Notes under the pieces: model-generated
What the model saw: only the letters and a program-made list of their open reading frames with translations
What the model was told of the DNA's origin: nothing
The model's database searches: none
Shown here: piece after piece, positions 24,964 to 36,559 of the stretch
How positions within the stretch are numbered: position 1 is the stretch's first letter
How the letters are laid out: each line of letters starts with the position of its first letter
Assembly: GCF_026914265.1 (NCBI RefSeq)
Contig: NC_069135.1
Location: forward strand, 6,031,001 to 6,095,000
Source of the DNA: Mya arenaria
Lineage: Eukaryota > Mollusca > Bivalvia > Myida > Myidae
Reading direction: 5' to 3'
Length of the DNA stretch: 64,000 nucleotides
Made by a program: the position numbers and the translations under genes

Positions 24964-25434
24964 GTAATGATTGATGTACATTTGAATTGCTGGATTTTTT
25001 TTGCGATTGTATCCCCATATAATAGTTTGTATCTAGGAGCTAACATTATGACACAATGTTTATAACCCTGACAAACAAAGTTTGAAGTGGATATATTGGA
25101 GTCACCCTGTGGTCAGATGGTCAATCTGTTGGTTGGTTGAAATTTTCCTTGTCTGGAGGAAAACTTGAAACTAATATATGGAATTTAATGAAACTTTAAT
25201 GAAACTGCATATGAGGATAAAAAAATAATGAGAGGAAGTTGAGTATAGAAGAACCATACATCTATTTCAGCTAGTTACAGAGTTATTACCCTTGGTTACT
25301 TTTTCTCGTCAGGAGCATAACTAAAACTACTGTGTGGGATGGAATTCAATAAAACTTCATACAATGATAGAATATAATGAGAGGAAGTGCTGTAAGTAAA
25401 AACCATAACTTTATTTCAGCTACATAAGAGTCAA
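24964..25434. other. Intergenic or intronic, dispersed repeat fragments
   Basis: Contains repeated phrases such as AATGAGAGGAAGT (25228, 25378) and AACCATAC...TTTATTTCAGCTA that mark a diverged tandem unit of about 150 bp. No gene. Confidence 0.4.
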
Positions 25435-25592
25435 TGCCCTATCTTACTTTTTCTTGTCAGCAGTGTAACTTCTTAATTACTCAATTAATTTCATTTAAAC
25501 AACACATGGCCTCTTTTCAAAGGAATAGTTTGTGATTCCTGTGTCTAGGCAGCACTCCATGGTATTCGTCGCTCATGTGACAGCTCTAGTCT
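25435..25592. repeat. Dispersed repeat family D, copy 2 (3' part)
   Basis: Shares CTTGTCAGCAGT, GGCCTCTTTTCAAA, GATTCCTGTGTC and the terminal GTGACAGCTCTAGT with the copy at 21060-21508. Confidence 0.55.
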
Positions 25593-25735
25593 AATTACCA
25601 TTCAGACCACAGTTATCTGCCCCCAGTTGACAGGATGTGAATACAGAAGAGTGCTTGTGTTCAAGGTCATGTAGTACTACTGAATTTTGTGAGACAACGC
25701 ATTGGTCAACCCTATGTTTTCTTGAGATTAAATTT

Positions 25736-25830
25736 TGTGTCTTGGACTGTTCTACAGCAGCCAGTTACTTGTTTTTCAATTGGGACTGTTTTAAAGTGAA
25801 AAGCCAGGTTAGTGTCTATATGAAACATAT
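25736..25830 (+). repeat. Paralogous empty site of the element at 27812
   Basis: GTGTCTTGGACTGTTCTACA...GTTACTTGTTTTTCAATTGG runs uninterrupted here. In the paralogue it is split between about 27780-27811 and 29619-29700 by a 1.8-kb Helentron-like element. Downstream, AGTGTCTATATGAAACATAT and GGTCTCAGGCC are shared. Confidence 0.85.
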
Positions 25831-27227
25831 AAAATACCTGTGGTCTCAGGCCTGATATAGAAGAAGCTTTTGGAGGGGTGGCCTATTTTAAATTGTTATG
25901 GATTCTTAATTTATACAGATATCTTGTTGAAATTAGGCCAGTTGGCAGTGCTTAACCATAGAATATTGGTGTTTGAGTTTGTTTCATTTTAAAAAAAAAC
26001 TACTTTCACTTTCAAATTAATGTTTGGAAATAGTTCCAAAGGCTGGTAACTAATGAAAGAAAGCCTCACTTTCAATTACAAAGTATAAATGGGTGGATTT
26101 TTAAAATGGCAGCAACATAAATTTGCTCAATGAAAAAGCACGGCCAAACGCCAACAGGCATTAATGGCTGCCGCATATGGTTAGGTTCTCTCATGCGCGG
26201 TCCAATAAGGTATGGGGTTGTAAATTTCGGGTTTCCTGAAAGCAAGTGACATAACTGACATGTTCACCGGTTGTGATACTGGGTTCATCTCCAAGTGTTG
26301 GCTTCATCGCACCTGTCGTGAGCCACTTTTGGTCGCAGTGATGTTGAACCCATCAATTGCCATGGTATGCCATGTGTTAATCGAGTCTTTTTTATAGGCT
26401 ATAAGGGCATCAATGATTGTATGTTTGGGTAGGTGTTAAGCATTTATTTATTTTCATTTCTTACTATTATTAACAGGTCTGGGAGGAAATGATGAAGAAC
26501 CAGCTGGCCAGCCCGCCCGCCAAGCTGCCCACCCAACCGAGCTGTACTTGGTGTATACCAACATGCCAACATGAGGTAATTTGTTAGTATTTCAAGATCA
26601 TATAATGGAAAATTGTATCCAAACTGAAGCATAATGTGAGTAAGTTTGGTCATATAAGCTCATTTATACTCTTTGTTTCATTCCTAAATGAATTTCTTTC
26701 ATGCTGTTTGTCAATCATTTCTGGTGCGGCTTTGAGATAATATCATTTTCTAACATTTAATGAAACTGCTGACTTGTATTGGTCTTTGGTCTGTATTGTG
26801 CATCTATTCACACATTTTGTTTGCTCTTTTAAGCAAACATTACATTGATTGCAAATTCTATAAGCAATAAAACAAAACATACTACACATATGATGCAGAA
26901 TGATGTTTTATTTAGTGTGCATATGATTTTCAGCTGATGGACAATAAAAAACATCTACTTCAACAATCACAGCAACACAATGAGATCCCTATTTTAAAGA
27001 AATATTGCTACCTTTCATTAATTCATTAATTCATACTATCAATCATTTATATATATTCATTTATTCATTCATTTATTCAGTTTATACATTGAAAAACTTG
27101 ACATTCCTCAAGGCAAGATTAAGAATTAAAAAATGGCTTCATTACCTTTTCCCTTCATGCATTAAAAAAACAACCTAAATACATTCAAACTGCCTTTAAA
27201 ACACGAATTTATTGTTTATTTCTATAG
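25831..27227. other. Intergenic or intronic, nothing firm
   Basis: Apart from the proposed exon at 26477-26575 I see no gene. A stretch at about 26100-26350 is richer in CpG than its surroundings, but I do not recognise it. Confidence 0.4.
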
Positions 27228-27811
27228 CCAGCCTGGTTGCTGAATGCACAGAGGTATTTTCAAGGACAAGAACCAGTGCTGGTCAAAATATGGTCTCGTG
27301 TGGAATTTCATACCGGCTGTCGGCAAGGATTTCCAAGGAATATCATCTCCAAGTAACAAGAAAATCTAAGCATGTTTGGTTTTAACGCTTTCAAAATGCA
27401 TCTGGGTACTCAATTAGTTGAGATTAATCTTTAAGTTGCTAAAAACTGATTGCAAAATGTCCAAATTTTATCAAATTTGTCCTGAAAATCTTTGAATTCA
27501 TGAACTTTTCTGCATATTTATCATGTTTATGACTACATGAAAGGTTGTGTATGCCTCAAATGAGTGTTTACAGGCCTTTCTCATACTTTAACAGTAGAAG
27601 CAGATAGTTTTATTCAGTGTAAAACTTTGCTTTTGTGTCTTGCTTGCAGATTATGATGTGCCAATAAGCTGCAGTTAGCTGGGACTTTTACCCCCGGGCA
27701 GAAGTCCTACAATCTGAATCCAGGAAATGCAGCTCTGAATCCAATATTTCAGAAGAATGAAGATGTAAGTCAACTCTGGTGTCTTGGATTGTTCTACAGC
27801 AGCTTGTTACT

Positions 27812-29618
27812 TCTTAGCTCACCAGAGCACGAAGTGCTGAAGGTGAGCTATTGTGATCGGTCTTAGTCCGTCGTCCATCCGTCTGTCCATCAACAATTGC
27901 TTAAAAAACATCTCCTCTGAAAATACCTGGCCAAATTCAATGAAACTTCACAGGAAGCTTCCTTGGTTGTCCCTCTACAAAAATGCAACAAGGGGTCATG
28001 ATTGATTAACAACAATAACAACAACAAAATGGCCGACTTCCTGTTTTGCTTTAAAAAACATCTCCTCTGAAACTATCTGTCCAAATTCTATGAAACTTAA
28101 CAGGAAGCTTCCTGGGGTGACCCTCTACAAAAATACAACAAGGGATCACGATTGATTAACAACAACAACAACCGCAACAACAACAAAATGGCTGACTTCT
28201 TGTTTTGCTTTAAAAAAACATCTCCTCTAAAACTACCACTCCAAATTCAATGATACTTTACAGAAAGCTTCCTTGGGTGACCCTCTACAAAAATACAACA
28301 TGGGGTCACGTGACGATTGATCAACAAAAACAACAACAAAATGGCCAACTTCCTGTTTTGCTTTAAATAAACATCTCCTCTAAAACAACCAGTCCAACTT
28401 CAATGAAACTTTACAGGAAGCTTCCTTTGGGTAACCTTCTACAAAAATTCAACAAGGGGTCGCGATTGATTAACAACAACTACAATCTGGCCAACTTCCT
28501 GTTTTGCGTTAATAAAACATCTGCTCTGATACTACCTGTCCAAATTCAATGAAACTTAACAGGAAGTTCCTGGGCTGACCCTCTACAAAAATACAACAAG
28601 GGGTCACGATTGATTAACAACAACAACAACAGCAACAACAACAAAATGGCTGACTTCCTGTTTTGCTTTTAAAAAAAAACATCTCCTCTAAAACTACCAC
28701 TCCAAATTCAATGAAACTTTACAGAAAGCTTCCTTGGGTGTCCCTCTACAAAAATGCAACAAGGGGTCATGATTGATTAACAACAACAACAACAAAATGG
28801 CAGACTTCCAGGTTTGCTTTAAAAAACATCTCCTCTGAAACTACCTGTCCAAATTGAATGAAACTTAACAGGAAGCTTCCTGGGGTGACCCTCTACAAAA
28901 ATACAACAAGGGATCAGGATTGATCAACAACAACAACAACAGCAACAACAACAAAATGGCTGACTTCCTGTTTTGCTTTTAAAAAACATCTCCTCTAAAA
29001 CTACCACTCCAAATTCAATGAAATTTTACAGAAAGCTTCCTTGGGTGACCCTCTACAAAAATACAACAAGGGGTCATGATTGATCAACAAAAACAACAAC
29101 AAAATGGCCAACTTCCTGTTTTGCTTTAAATAAACATCTCCTCTAAAACAACCAGTCCAACTTCAATGAAACTTTACAGGAAGCTTCCTTCGGTAACCTT
29201 CTACAAAAATTCAACAAGGGGTCGCGATTGATTAACAACAACAACAATCTGGCCAACTTCCTGCTTTGCGTTAAAAAAACATCTCCTCTGAAACTACCAG
29301 ACCAAATTCACTGAAACTTTACAGGAAGCTTCATTGCATGACCTTCTACAAAATTACAACAAGGCATTGAGGTTGATCAACAACAACAACAACAACAAAA
29401 TGGCCGACTTACTGTTTTGCTTTAAAAAAATCTCTGAAACTACCAGGCCAAATTCAATGAAACTTTACAGGTAGCTTTATTGCATGACCCTTTACAAATA
29501 TAAAACAAGGCATCGTCATCATTAAAGATATGTATAAATTGCAACATTTTATTAATGCTTTATCACAGAGTTTTGGCCCTTTGCTTAGGTGAGCGTTTAA
29601 GGGCCATCATGGCCCTCT
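27812..29618 (+). mobile_element. Helentron-like non-autonomous element, family B copy 1
   Basis: Starts TCTTAGCTCACCAGAGCAC and ends with the hairpin GGGCCATCATGGCCC then TCT. Sub-terminal inverted repeats are GCTCACC (5') and GGTGAGC (29588-29594). Internally there are about ten tandem units of about 165 bp, each with ACATCTCCTCTGAAACTACC, CAATGAAACTTTACAGGAAG, CCCTCTACAAAAATACAACA, an AACAAC run and AAAATGGCCGACTTCCTG. No ORF for a transposase. Boundaries are fixed to within one T by comparison with the empty site at 25736-25830, which also shows T|T insertion, typical of Helitron-class elements. Confidence 0.85.
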
Positions 29619-29734
29619 TGTTTTTCAATTGGGACTGTTTTAAAGTGAAAAGCCAAGTTAGTGTCTATATGAAACATATAGTAAAAATAACTGGTCTCAG
29701 GCCTTTTCTGTTACTGTTCCACTTATGTTCGTTT

Positions 29735-30560
29735 TTCGTTAGCTGACACATGCAAATCTACAAAGATGTGCTTGGCGACACTGGTTTCTCCGGAATTTAT
29801 CATGTTTTGACTAATATCTTTCCCTACTTAACAAATACTTGAGGTTCTTTGGTGTTGCTTTAAAGCTGAAAAATGGTTACTGCTCCATAACTAAAGAATG
29901 CTTGCACAAATGAACTTCATACTTAATATGCCAAATGGTCATGACTAGTAGATGACCCCTATTGGTTTAGGGATTAGTAGGTCAGAGGTAAAGGTCGCAG
30001 TGACCTTGAGGGTAAAAACAGTTTCCAATAATAACTAAAGAACACTTTCACCCTGGAACTTCATACTTGTTATGCCAGTTGGTCATGACTTGTTGATCAC
30101 CCCTATTGATTTTGGGATAAGTCAAAGGTCAAAGGAGTCGTATAGGTCACAGTGACTTTGAGCTAAAAAAATGGTTTCTGCTCAATAACTGAGGAACGCT
30201 TGCACCCAGGACCTTGTTAATTGGTATGCCAGTTGGTCATGACTAGTAGTTAACCTAGCTGTATTGATTTTCAAGCCAGTAGGTCAGGGAAACCTTAAGG
30301 TAAAATAACAGTTTCCACTGAATATCTAAAGAACCCTAAAAATCTACGGAATTTCATACTTGGTTTGCTTGTTGGACTTGATTAGTTGATGACCCCTATT
30401 GATTTTGAGGTCAGTAGGTCAAGGTCACAGTTACCTTCAGGTAAAAAAAAAATGTTGGTCACCAGTCCGTACTCGCACTTCTTTCTGCTCAATAACTAAA
30501 GAAAGCTTGGACCCGGGAACTTCATACTTGGACCCAGGAACTTCATACTTGGTATGCATG
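29735..30560. repeat. Dispersed 'GACCCCTATTGATTTT / GGTCAAGGTCACAG' repeat, tandemly arranged
   Basis: Five to six diverged units of about 130 bp, each with TGGTCATGACTAGTAGATGA, CCCCTATTGATTTT, AGGTCAAAGGTCA-like and GTCACAGTGACCTTGA-like blocks. The same family recurs at 34980-35540 and 36560-38110. The sequence carries nuclear-receptor-type half-sites (AGGTCA). Confidence 0.65.
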
Positions 30561-31534
30561 TTTGTCATGACCAGAAGGTGACCCCTTTGTTTGTTCGACT
30601 CCAGTTCATTGATAATTTCTCACCACACAATGGCCATTGGGAGACCAGTTCTTTTTCAAAAAAGCAATCTCTAGTTTAAAGCTGATCTCTCACAAATTGC
30701 CAGTTTTTATTTATTTATTTATTTTTGGTCTCAGAATCAGCTTGTTTTGGTATCAGTGCCTTCAATTCAGTCATATAAGATAATTCACAATAGAACAGAT
30801 CTCAATTGTTCTTAAAGCGTTAGTAACACTTTTAGCCACAAGACATCAATTTTCAAATGTAAATATTAAAACTGCAATGTGCTCTTTTGTCAACAGTCTA
30901 ACATCACTGGTTTCCAGATATTAACGCAAAAATAACGCAAATATTGGTTCATGCCAAGACAAAATAAATAAAATAAATACGATATGTCACATGCCTTACC
31001 TTACCAAAGGTCAAGGTCACACATACAGGTTTATCATTATTGAATGCTTCATATATGCATATAATACATATAGTTGGTCTTGTCTGGGCTGTGATTTTGT
31101 TATAAATTGGCACATGGCAATTATAAGGGTGATATTTTGCATTAAATACCCACAAGCCTTCTTCAAAGTTCAAGGTCAAACATAGAGTTTAATAATTATT
31201 GAATGCTGCATATATGCATATGAATAGATTATCTGTAAATGCGTGTAAATTTTTCATGCATTTTAGAATTATAATATTTATTGGCAAATATGTTTGGTAC
31301 ATAAAAGCCAAGTGTCATAAGAAAGACCAATGACATTACCTCAAAGTTTCAGGTTAATTACACTTATTATGGAATGATTATATAGGCACATAGAGTTTAG
31401 TTGATGTTATCTGGGCTGCTACTTTGATTTGCATGGAGACATTTTAATTCTACTTTATTCTGTACGTATGACACTGTCTTGTGCAAGACTCTTGTCCCTA
31501 ACCTCATGCATTATAATTTTCTTACCTTTTGCAG
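30561..31534. other. Intergenic or intronic, no gene
   Basis: AT-rich with a diverged repeat (CATATATGCATATRA phrases near 31050 and 31210, each near AAGGTCAAGGTCA-like motifs). Nothing else. Confidence 0.4.
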
Positions 31535-31618
31535 GCAAAAAACTACCACTGTACTGACTTTGATGTCATGGGGCCCAAGGTGTCATTAACAAATCTCTGG
31601 GAAGACTGTAGCATGCAG

Positions 31619-32468
31619 GTATGCACCCTGTTTTCTGTGAAGTATAACAGTAATAGACAGGAACATGATGGATCATATACGTGTAACAGGGGAGCTGTTG
31701 TGTTTGTTTGTACAGTCATGCCTTGTCAACATTTAGCTGATCCACATGCTTCTCAATCTTCTTAAAAATTGGTCAGAACTTGTCACTGTTGAAGCTAAGG
31801 TCAAATTTGATTGTGGGCTTTGTCTGGTAAAAAAGTAGGTAACTACATGTAGTTGAAATGTTTGAATCAGTTTGTTTAGACTGTAGTAGAGAGCAAGTAA
31901 ATATATACCAGTTGTGCAAGTCCTGTCCCTTCATGTCATATCACAAAATATTGTGATGCATGTAGCTCCAAAAGTATTGCATATACACAAATTGTGTAGC
32001 ATTTTACTGTGTTTAACAAGAGTTCAGGCCCTTCAATAAGTTATAAATTATCTGAAATTTATTGTGCTGCATGTTGCTTCTGAAGTATTGCACCATTCAA
32101 TTATGAAACTTCTTAGCAATGTTGGACATCATAGATAGTTGTGTATCTGCAATTTGTGTGACTTTAACATTGTCTTGAAAGAGTAATGGCCCTTCACTTA
32201 GTAAAAAATGGTCTGAAAAAGTATTGTGATTGATGTAGCTACAGAAGTATTGCACATACACTCATGAAACTTCATAGGAATGTTGTTCAGGATGGGAAAT
32301 TGTGCACCTGGGAATTGTTTGACTTAACTTTGTCTGACAAAAGTCTTGGGATGCTCATACATGTGTACATTGTAGCTCCTTAAGTATTATACATATATTA
32401 AACTGCATAGGAATTTTGATCAGCATGGCAAATTTTGCAACCACAATTTGCGTAAAATTTCACTTGTT
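31619..32468. other. Intergenic or intronic, diverged repeats
   Basis: Contains phrases such as GTAGCT(C/A)C(A/T)NAAGTATT(G/A)CA and GAAACTTCATAGGAATGTTG repeated three to four times over 31960-32410, a diverged dispersed repeat of about 130-bp unit. No gene. Confidence 0.4.
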
Positions 32469-33898
32469 AGCTCAACTATTCGAAGAATAAGGAGAGCTAT
32501 ACTACTAACCCTGGCGTCGGCATCACACCTTGGTTAAGGTTTTGCATGTAAGCTCCTTTAAGTCATTATCTCAGTAAATACATCAGTTATTGCATTGAAA
32601 CTTTGGATATGTATTCCCAACTATCTTACATACCGAATTAATGAAGTTAGATAACAATTATTTGAATATAATGCAAATAATAGGCCTTTATTATTCGACT
32701 TAAAAATTCTGTTAAGGTTTTGCATGTAAGCACACATACTTGAGGTATTACATTGATACTTGATACAATGGTACTCAACCATCAAACCTACTAAATTAAT
32801 CAAGTTAGACAACTCTAGTTTGCATTTAATGCAAATAATTGCCCTTTATTATTTGACTTAGAAATTCTGGTTAAGGTTTTGCGTGTAAGCACACATAGGT
32901 TAATATCTCAGCAACTACTTGAGGTATTGCATTGAGACTTTATACAATGGTAGTCAACTATCCAACCTACTTAATTAACCAAGTTAGATAACTCCAGTTT
33001 GTATTTAATGCAAAATAATTGCCCTCTATTATTCGACTTAGAAATTCTTGTTAAGGTTTTGCATGTAACCACAAGTCAATATCTCAGCAAATATATCATG
33101 TATTGCATTGAAACATTAGATATGTATTCCCAGATAACACTTTTTTGAATATACATTTGTAATGCAAATTATGGGCCTTTATTATTTGACTTAGACATTT
33201 TGGTTAAGGTTTTGCATGTAAGCACACATAGGTTAATATCTCAGCAATTACTTGATGGATTGCATTGAGACTTAATACAATGGTACTCAACCATCCAGTC
33301 TACTTAAATAACCAAGTAAGATAACTCCAGTTTGCATTAAATTAAAATAATGGCCCCTTTTTTATTCGACATAGAAATTCTGATTAAGGTTTTGCATGTA
33401 ACCACTTTTAAGTCAATACCTCTGCGAATACATCATGTATTGCATTGAAAGTTTACACACAGGCTCTCATCTATTTAACCTTCTTATTTAATCAAGTAAG
33501 ATAACTCTATCTTTTACAATATATAATCTTTGTCCCTTTATTATGCGACTTAGAAATTCTGGTTAAGGTCTTGCATGTTAGCACACATAGGATAATATCT
33601 CGGCAACTATTTGATGTATTGCATTGAGACGTTATACAATGGTATTCAACCACCCAACTTAATTGAATAACCAAGTTAGATAACTGTATTTTGCAAAAAA
33701 ATGGCCCCTTATTTTTAGACTTTAAATTCTGGTTAAAATTTTGCATGGAACCACATTTATGTTAATATCTCAGCACACCATGCATTGCATTGAAATCTAA
33801 TCTAACAGTGATCCATGCATGTTTCGCCAAAACGTTTCAATCCTTACATTGAAAAGCGGCGGAATAGTCGAGCGCGCTGTCTCTGTGACAGCTCTTGT
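32469..33898 (+). mobile_element. Helentron-like non-autonomous element, family A copy 2
   Basis: 5' end TTAGCTCAACTATTCGAAGA; 3' end ATAGTCGAGC then hairpin GCTGTC-TCTGT-GACAGC then TCTTGTTT. The termini match the element at 22516-23793, but the internal region differs: six or seven tandem units of about 170 bp with GGTTAAGGTTTTGCATGTAA, AATATCTCAGCAACTACTTG, TATTGCATTGAGACTT and AAGTTAGATAACTCCAGTTT. Conserved ends with a replaced interior are common in this element class. Confidence 0.7.
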
Positions 33899-34979
33899 TT
33901 TAAAATGATTATGGCCATTGACTTACCATTATAAATAATGGTTTAAAAATTCAAACTTGAACCATTCCTGTGACCATTTGGCTTTGGGAAGTATTCATCA
34001 CTTCTGTGATGGTGCTAGTGTTCTTCAAGAAACTAATATCGACATTTCATTTCCAATCTTCTTCAAACTTACTCAAGAATGTGTGTCATTGTTGAAGCTA
34101 GGTCAAGTCTGCTAACAGGTAATGTTTGGTCAATTAATATGATGTTGGTCACTTGTTGAAATGTTTAAAAAGCTTTTTTACACTCGAGTATAGGTTATAT
34201 TTTCTACTGTCTACCTCAGTCTTCATGAAATTTTTGTTTTATGAGTATAAGGTCAACTTCAAATATGGGTTATGTTGGGTGATAAAGTGGCTAGTTATCT
34301 AGGTCAATTGTTGCAGAAACCTTGTTACACCTTTGAAGGAAACAATTTTAACCTTTCTTCATGAAGTTTCTTAAACCTTTGTGTGCATCTCCATATAATC
34401 TAGGCCTAGGATAAATAATGGTCATGTCAAAGAAAAACATTTGAGTAACCTTCAAGTAGAAATCTATGAAATCTAGGTAAAGTTTGAGTATACATGTCAT
34501 CAGGTAAAACAGTAGATCACCAGGTTATGGCTTCTTTTGTTGTTTTTTCTAAATCTATATGGTATTTTTCTACTTTTTCCAGGCAACTAGGTAATGAAGT
34601 AGGCTGTACAAACATGAAATACAAGGGGCAAAAGGTGGCAGAAATTATTTAAAAGTGGACTAAAGCATCCAGTGAGGCACCTCGTTTGCTGTGAAACATT
34701 ACAGTAAAAGATAGCTACAAAATACATGTAAAGTGATGCATATGAAACATGGGAGCTATTGTAATGTGAAGTTATCAAATAGTACCTGCTCTGCATTAAC
34801 GTCAACTTTGTCGGGTTAGATTTTAAAGCATATAGGATCTAATGGTCCTCAATATTTGTTACACCTTTAAAAGAAACAATTTCAATCCTTTCTTTGTAAA
34901 CCTTTCTGTACATCTCAATGAAATCTAGGTCAAAGATAGTAATGGGTTATGTCCAATCAATAATTCATCTGGTAGTAGG
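33899..34979. other. Intergenic or intronic, no gene
   Basis: Diverged dispersed repeat fragments only, including a decayed family D end near 33990. Confidence 0.4.
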
Positions 34980-35540
34980 CCAAACAGTAGGTAATTAATT
35001 ATGGCCTGCTTGGAAGAAGTGGATATATTGCTTTGCACATGTCGGTCCGTCTGTCAGTAGACTAAAGCCTGTCCTTTGTATGGTCCTCAAACTAGACATG
35101 AAGGTTGGGCCTGACCAGAAGATGACCCCTATTGATTATAGGGTTGATTGGGTCAAAGGTCAAGGTCACAGTGACCTTGAATTGTGTTAGGATTTTAAAG
35201 CTTGTCTGAGTGTTAATCAACAATGCATAGACCTATGGTCATCAAACCAGTAGATGACCCCTATTGTTTTTAGGAGTAATGAGGTCAAAGGTCACAGTGA
35301 CCTTGAATGATAAAAGGTTGTCCTATTGATTTCAGGGGTCATTGGACAAAAGGTCAAGGTCACACTGACCTTGAATGATGAAAGGTTGTCCAAGTGATAA
35401 CTTGACAATGCCTGCACCCATGGCCCCAAAGGTCAAGTTTACTATGACCTTGAAGGCTAAACTCGCCAATTTCTGAGAAATAGGACTTGGTCAGGGATTT
35501 CAAATATGCCTTATTGCTAAATTACATATAATGGTGAACA
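34980..35540. repeat. Dispersed repeat with palindromic AGGTCA sites
   Basis: Contains AGGTCACAGTGACCT at 35163-35177 and 35289-35303 and AGGTCACACTGACCT at 35357-35371. Each is part of a unit with GATGACCCCTATTGATT and AAAGGTTGTCC. Upstream of several is GGTCAAAGGTCA. Same family as 29735-30560 and 36560-38110. Confidence 0.65.
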
Positions 35541-35795
35541 ATCGTAATCACCAGTCTTTTGCTTGTTAATATTTTGATAAACTCTAGTTGCCACACTGTG
35601 ATTTCTTCTCCAAATAAGAAAAGTAATAAAATGTTACAGTTAATAAAAAAATGTTATAATTTATGTTTTATTTTATTTGCAGAGTTGAAATGGTTCGTCT
35701 GCAAGCAGATTCAAGCATCAGCCACGAACAGTGTTATTTATATGTACAATGTATTTTGTATTGATTATTATGTTGAATAAAATGAAAGTATAATC

Positions 35796-36164
35796 TCCCA
35801 CCATAAAGGTAGGGAGATATCGGGATGGGTTGGCCATTCCATATGGTTGGCCATTGAGTCGTTACAAGTGTTAGTGCATCAGAGCACTACAAGCTCATGA
35901 TGAGCTATAAGAACCATTGGATCTCCATCTATCTGTCCACAATTTGCTGTGAACAGTCTAGCATTCACATTTCTAGAGCAATCCTATTCAAACTTAGATC
36001 TATAGCCATTAAAGATCTAGATCTAGTTTGATTATGGTAGAGGTCTTATTATCAAGAGTTTGTTCATTAATCTATCCTATATAAGCGTGTTTGTTCTTGA
36101 ACACAAGTAGCTACTGTTATCATATCATCTTCATGAATTTGGGTCCGAATGGTTTTTAACTTGA
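35796..36164. other. Intergenic, no feature recognised
   Basis: Nothing supported beyond short AT-rich phrases. Confidence 0.4.
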
Positions 36165-36559
36165 CTTTTTGAAAAAATTAACGAGGCTTTACTACTCGCC
36201 CTGCATTGGCGTCCAGTTCAAGTTTTAGGGCAAGTTGGCATATTCACTTGAAACTCCAATACTCCATTCCATTCACTTATTACTTCACTCAGTTGTTCAG
36301 GACCATCACCCTATGAGGTTACAATACTCCATATTATCTTAAGTACAAATTATGGCCCCTTGTTGACTTGGGTTAAAGTTTCAAGGCACTTTGTGTCTGA
36401 TTCAAGTTAAAGGGGCAAGTTGGGATTTCACAAATCACTTCTATACCATTCATTCACTTAAAACTTCACAAATTTTGTTATGGTTATTCTAAATACATGA
36501 CCTTTGATTGACCGGTTTCCACATAGTGAAACTCGTTTAATAGAATGACGTTCAAACTT

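Larger units (their letters stand above)
24520..35795 (+). ncRNA. Possible multi-exon non-coding transcript
   Basis: Several segments carry strong acceptor and donor signals on the plus strand: 24919-24963 (TTTCAG / GTAATG), 26477-26575 (AACAG / GTAATT), 27228-27352 (CTATAG / GTAACA), 27650-27764 (pyrimidine-rich TTGCAG / GTAAGT), 31535-31618 (TTTGCAG / GTATGC) and a last segment 35683 to about 35795 (TTTGCAG, AATAAA at 35776). A strong GTGAGT donor at about 24658 could end a first exon. Joined frames contain stops and I recognise no protein, so a long non-coding RNA or a decayed gene is likelier than a coding one. Exons are inferred from splice signals only; the linkage between them is unproven. 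A Helentron-like element sits in one proposed intron. Confidence 0.3.
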
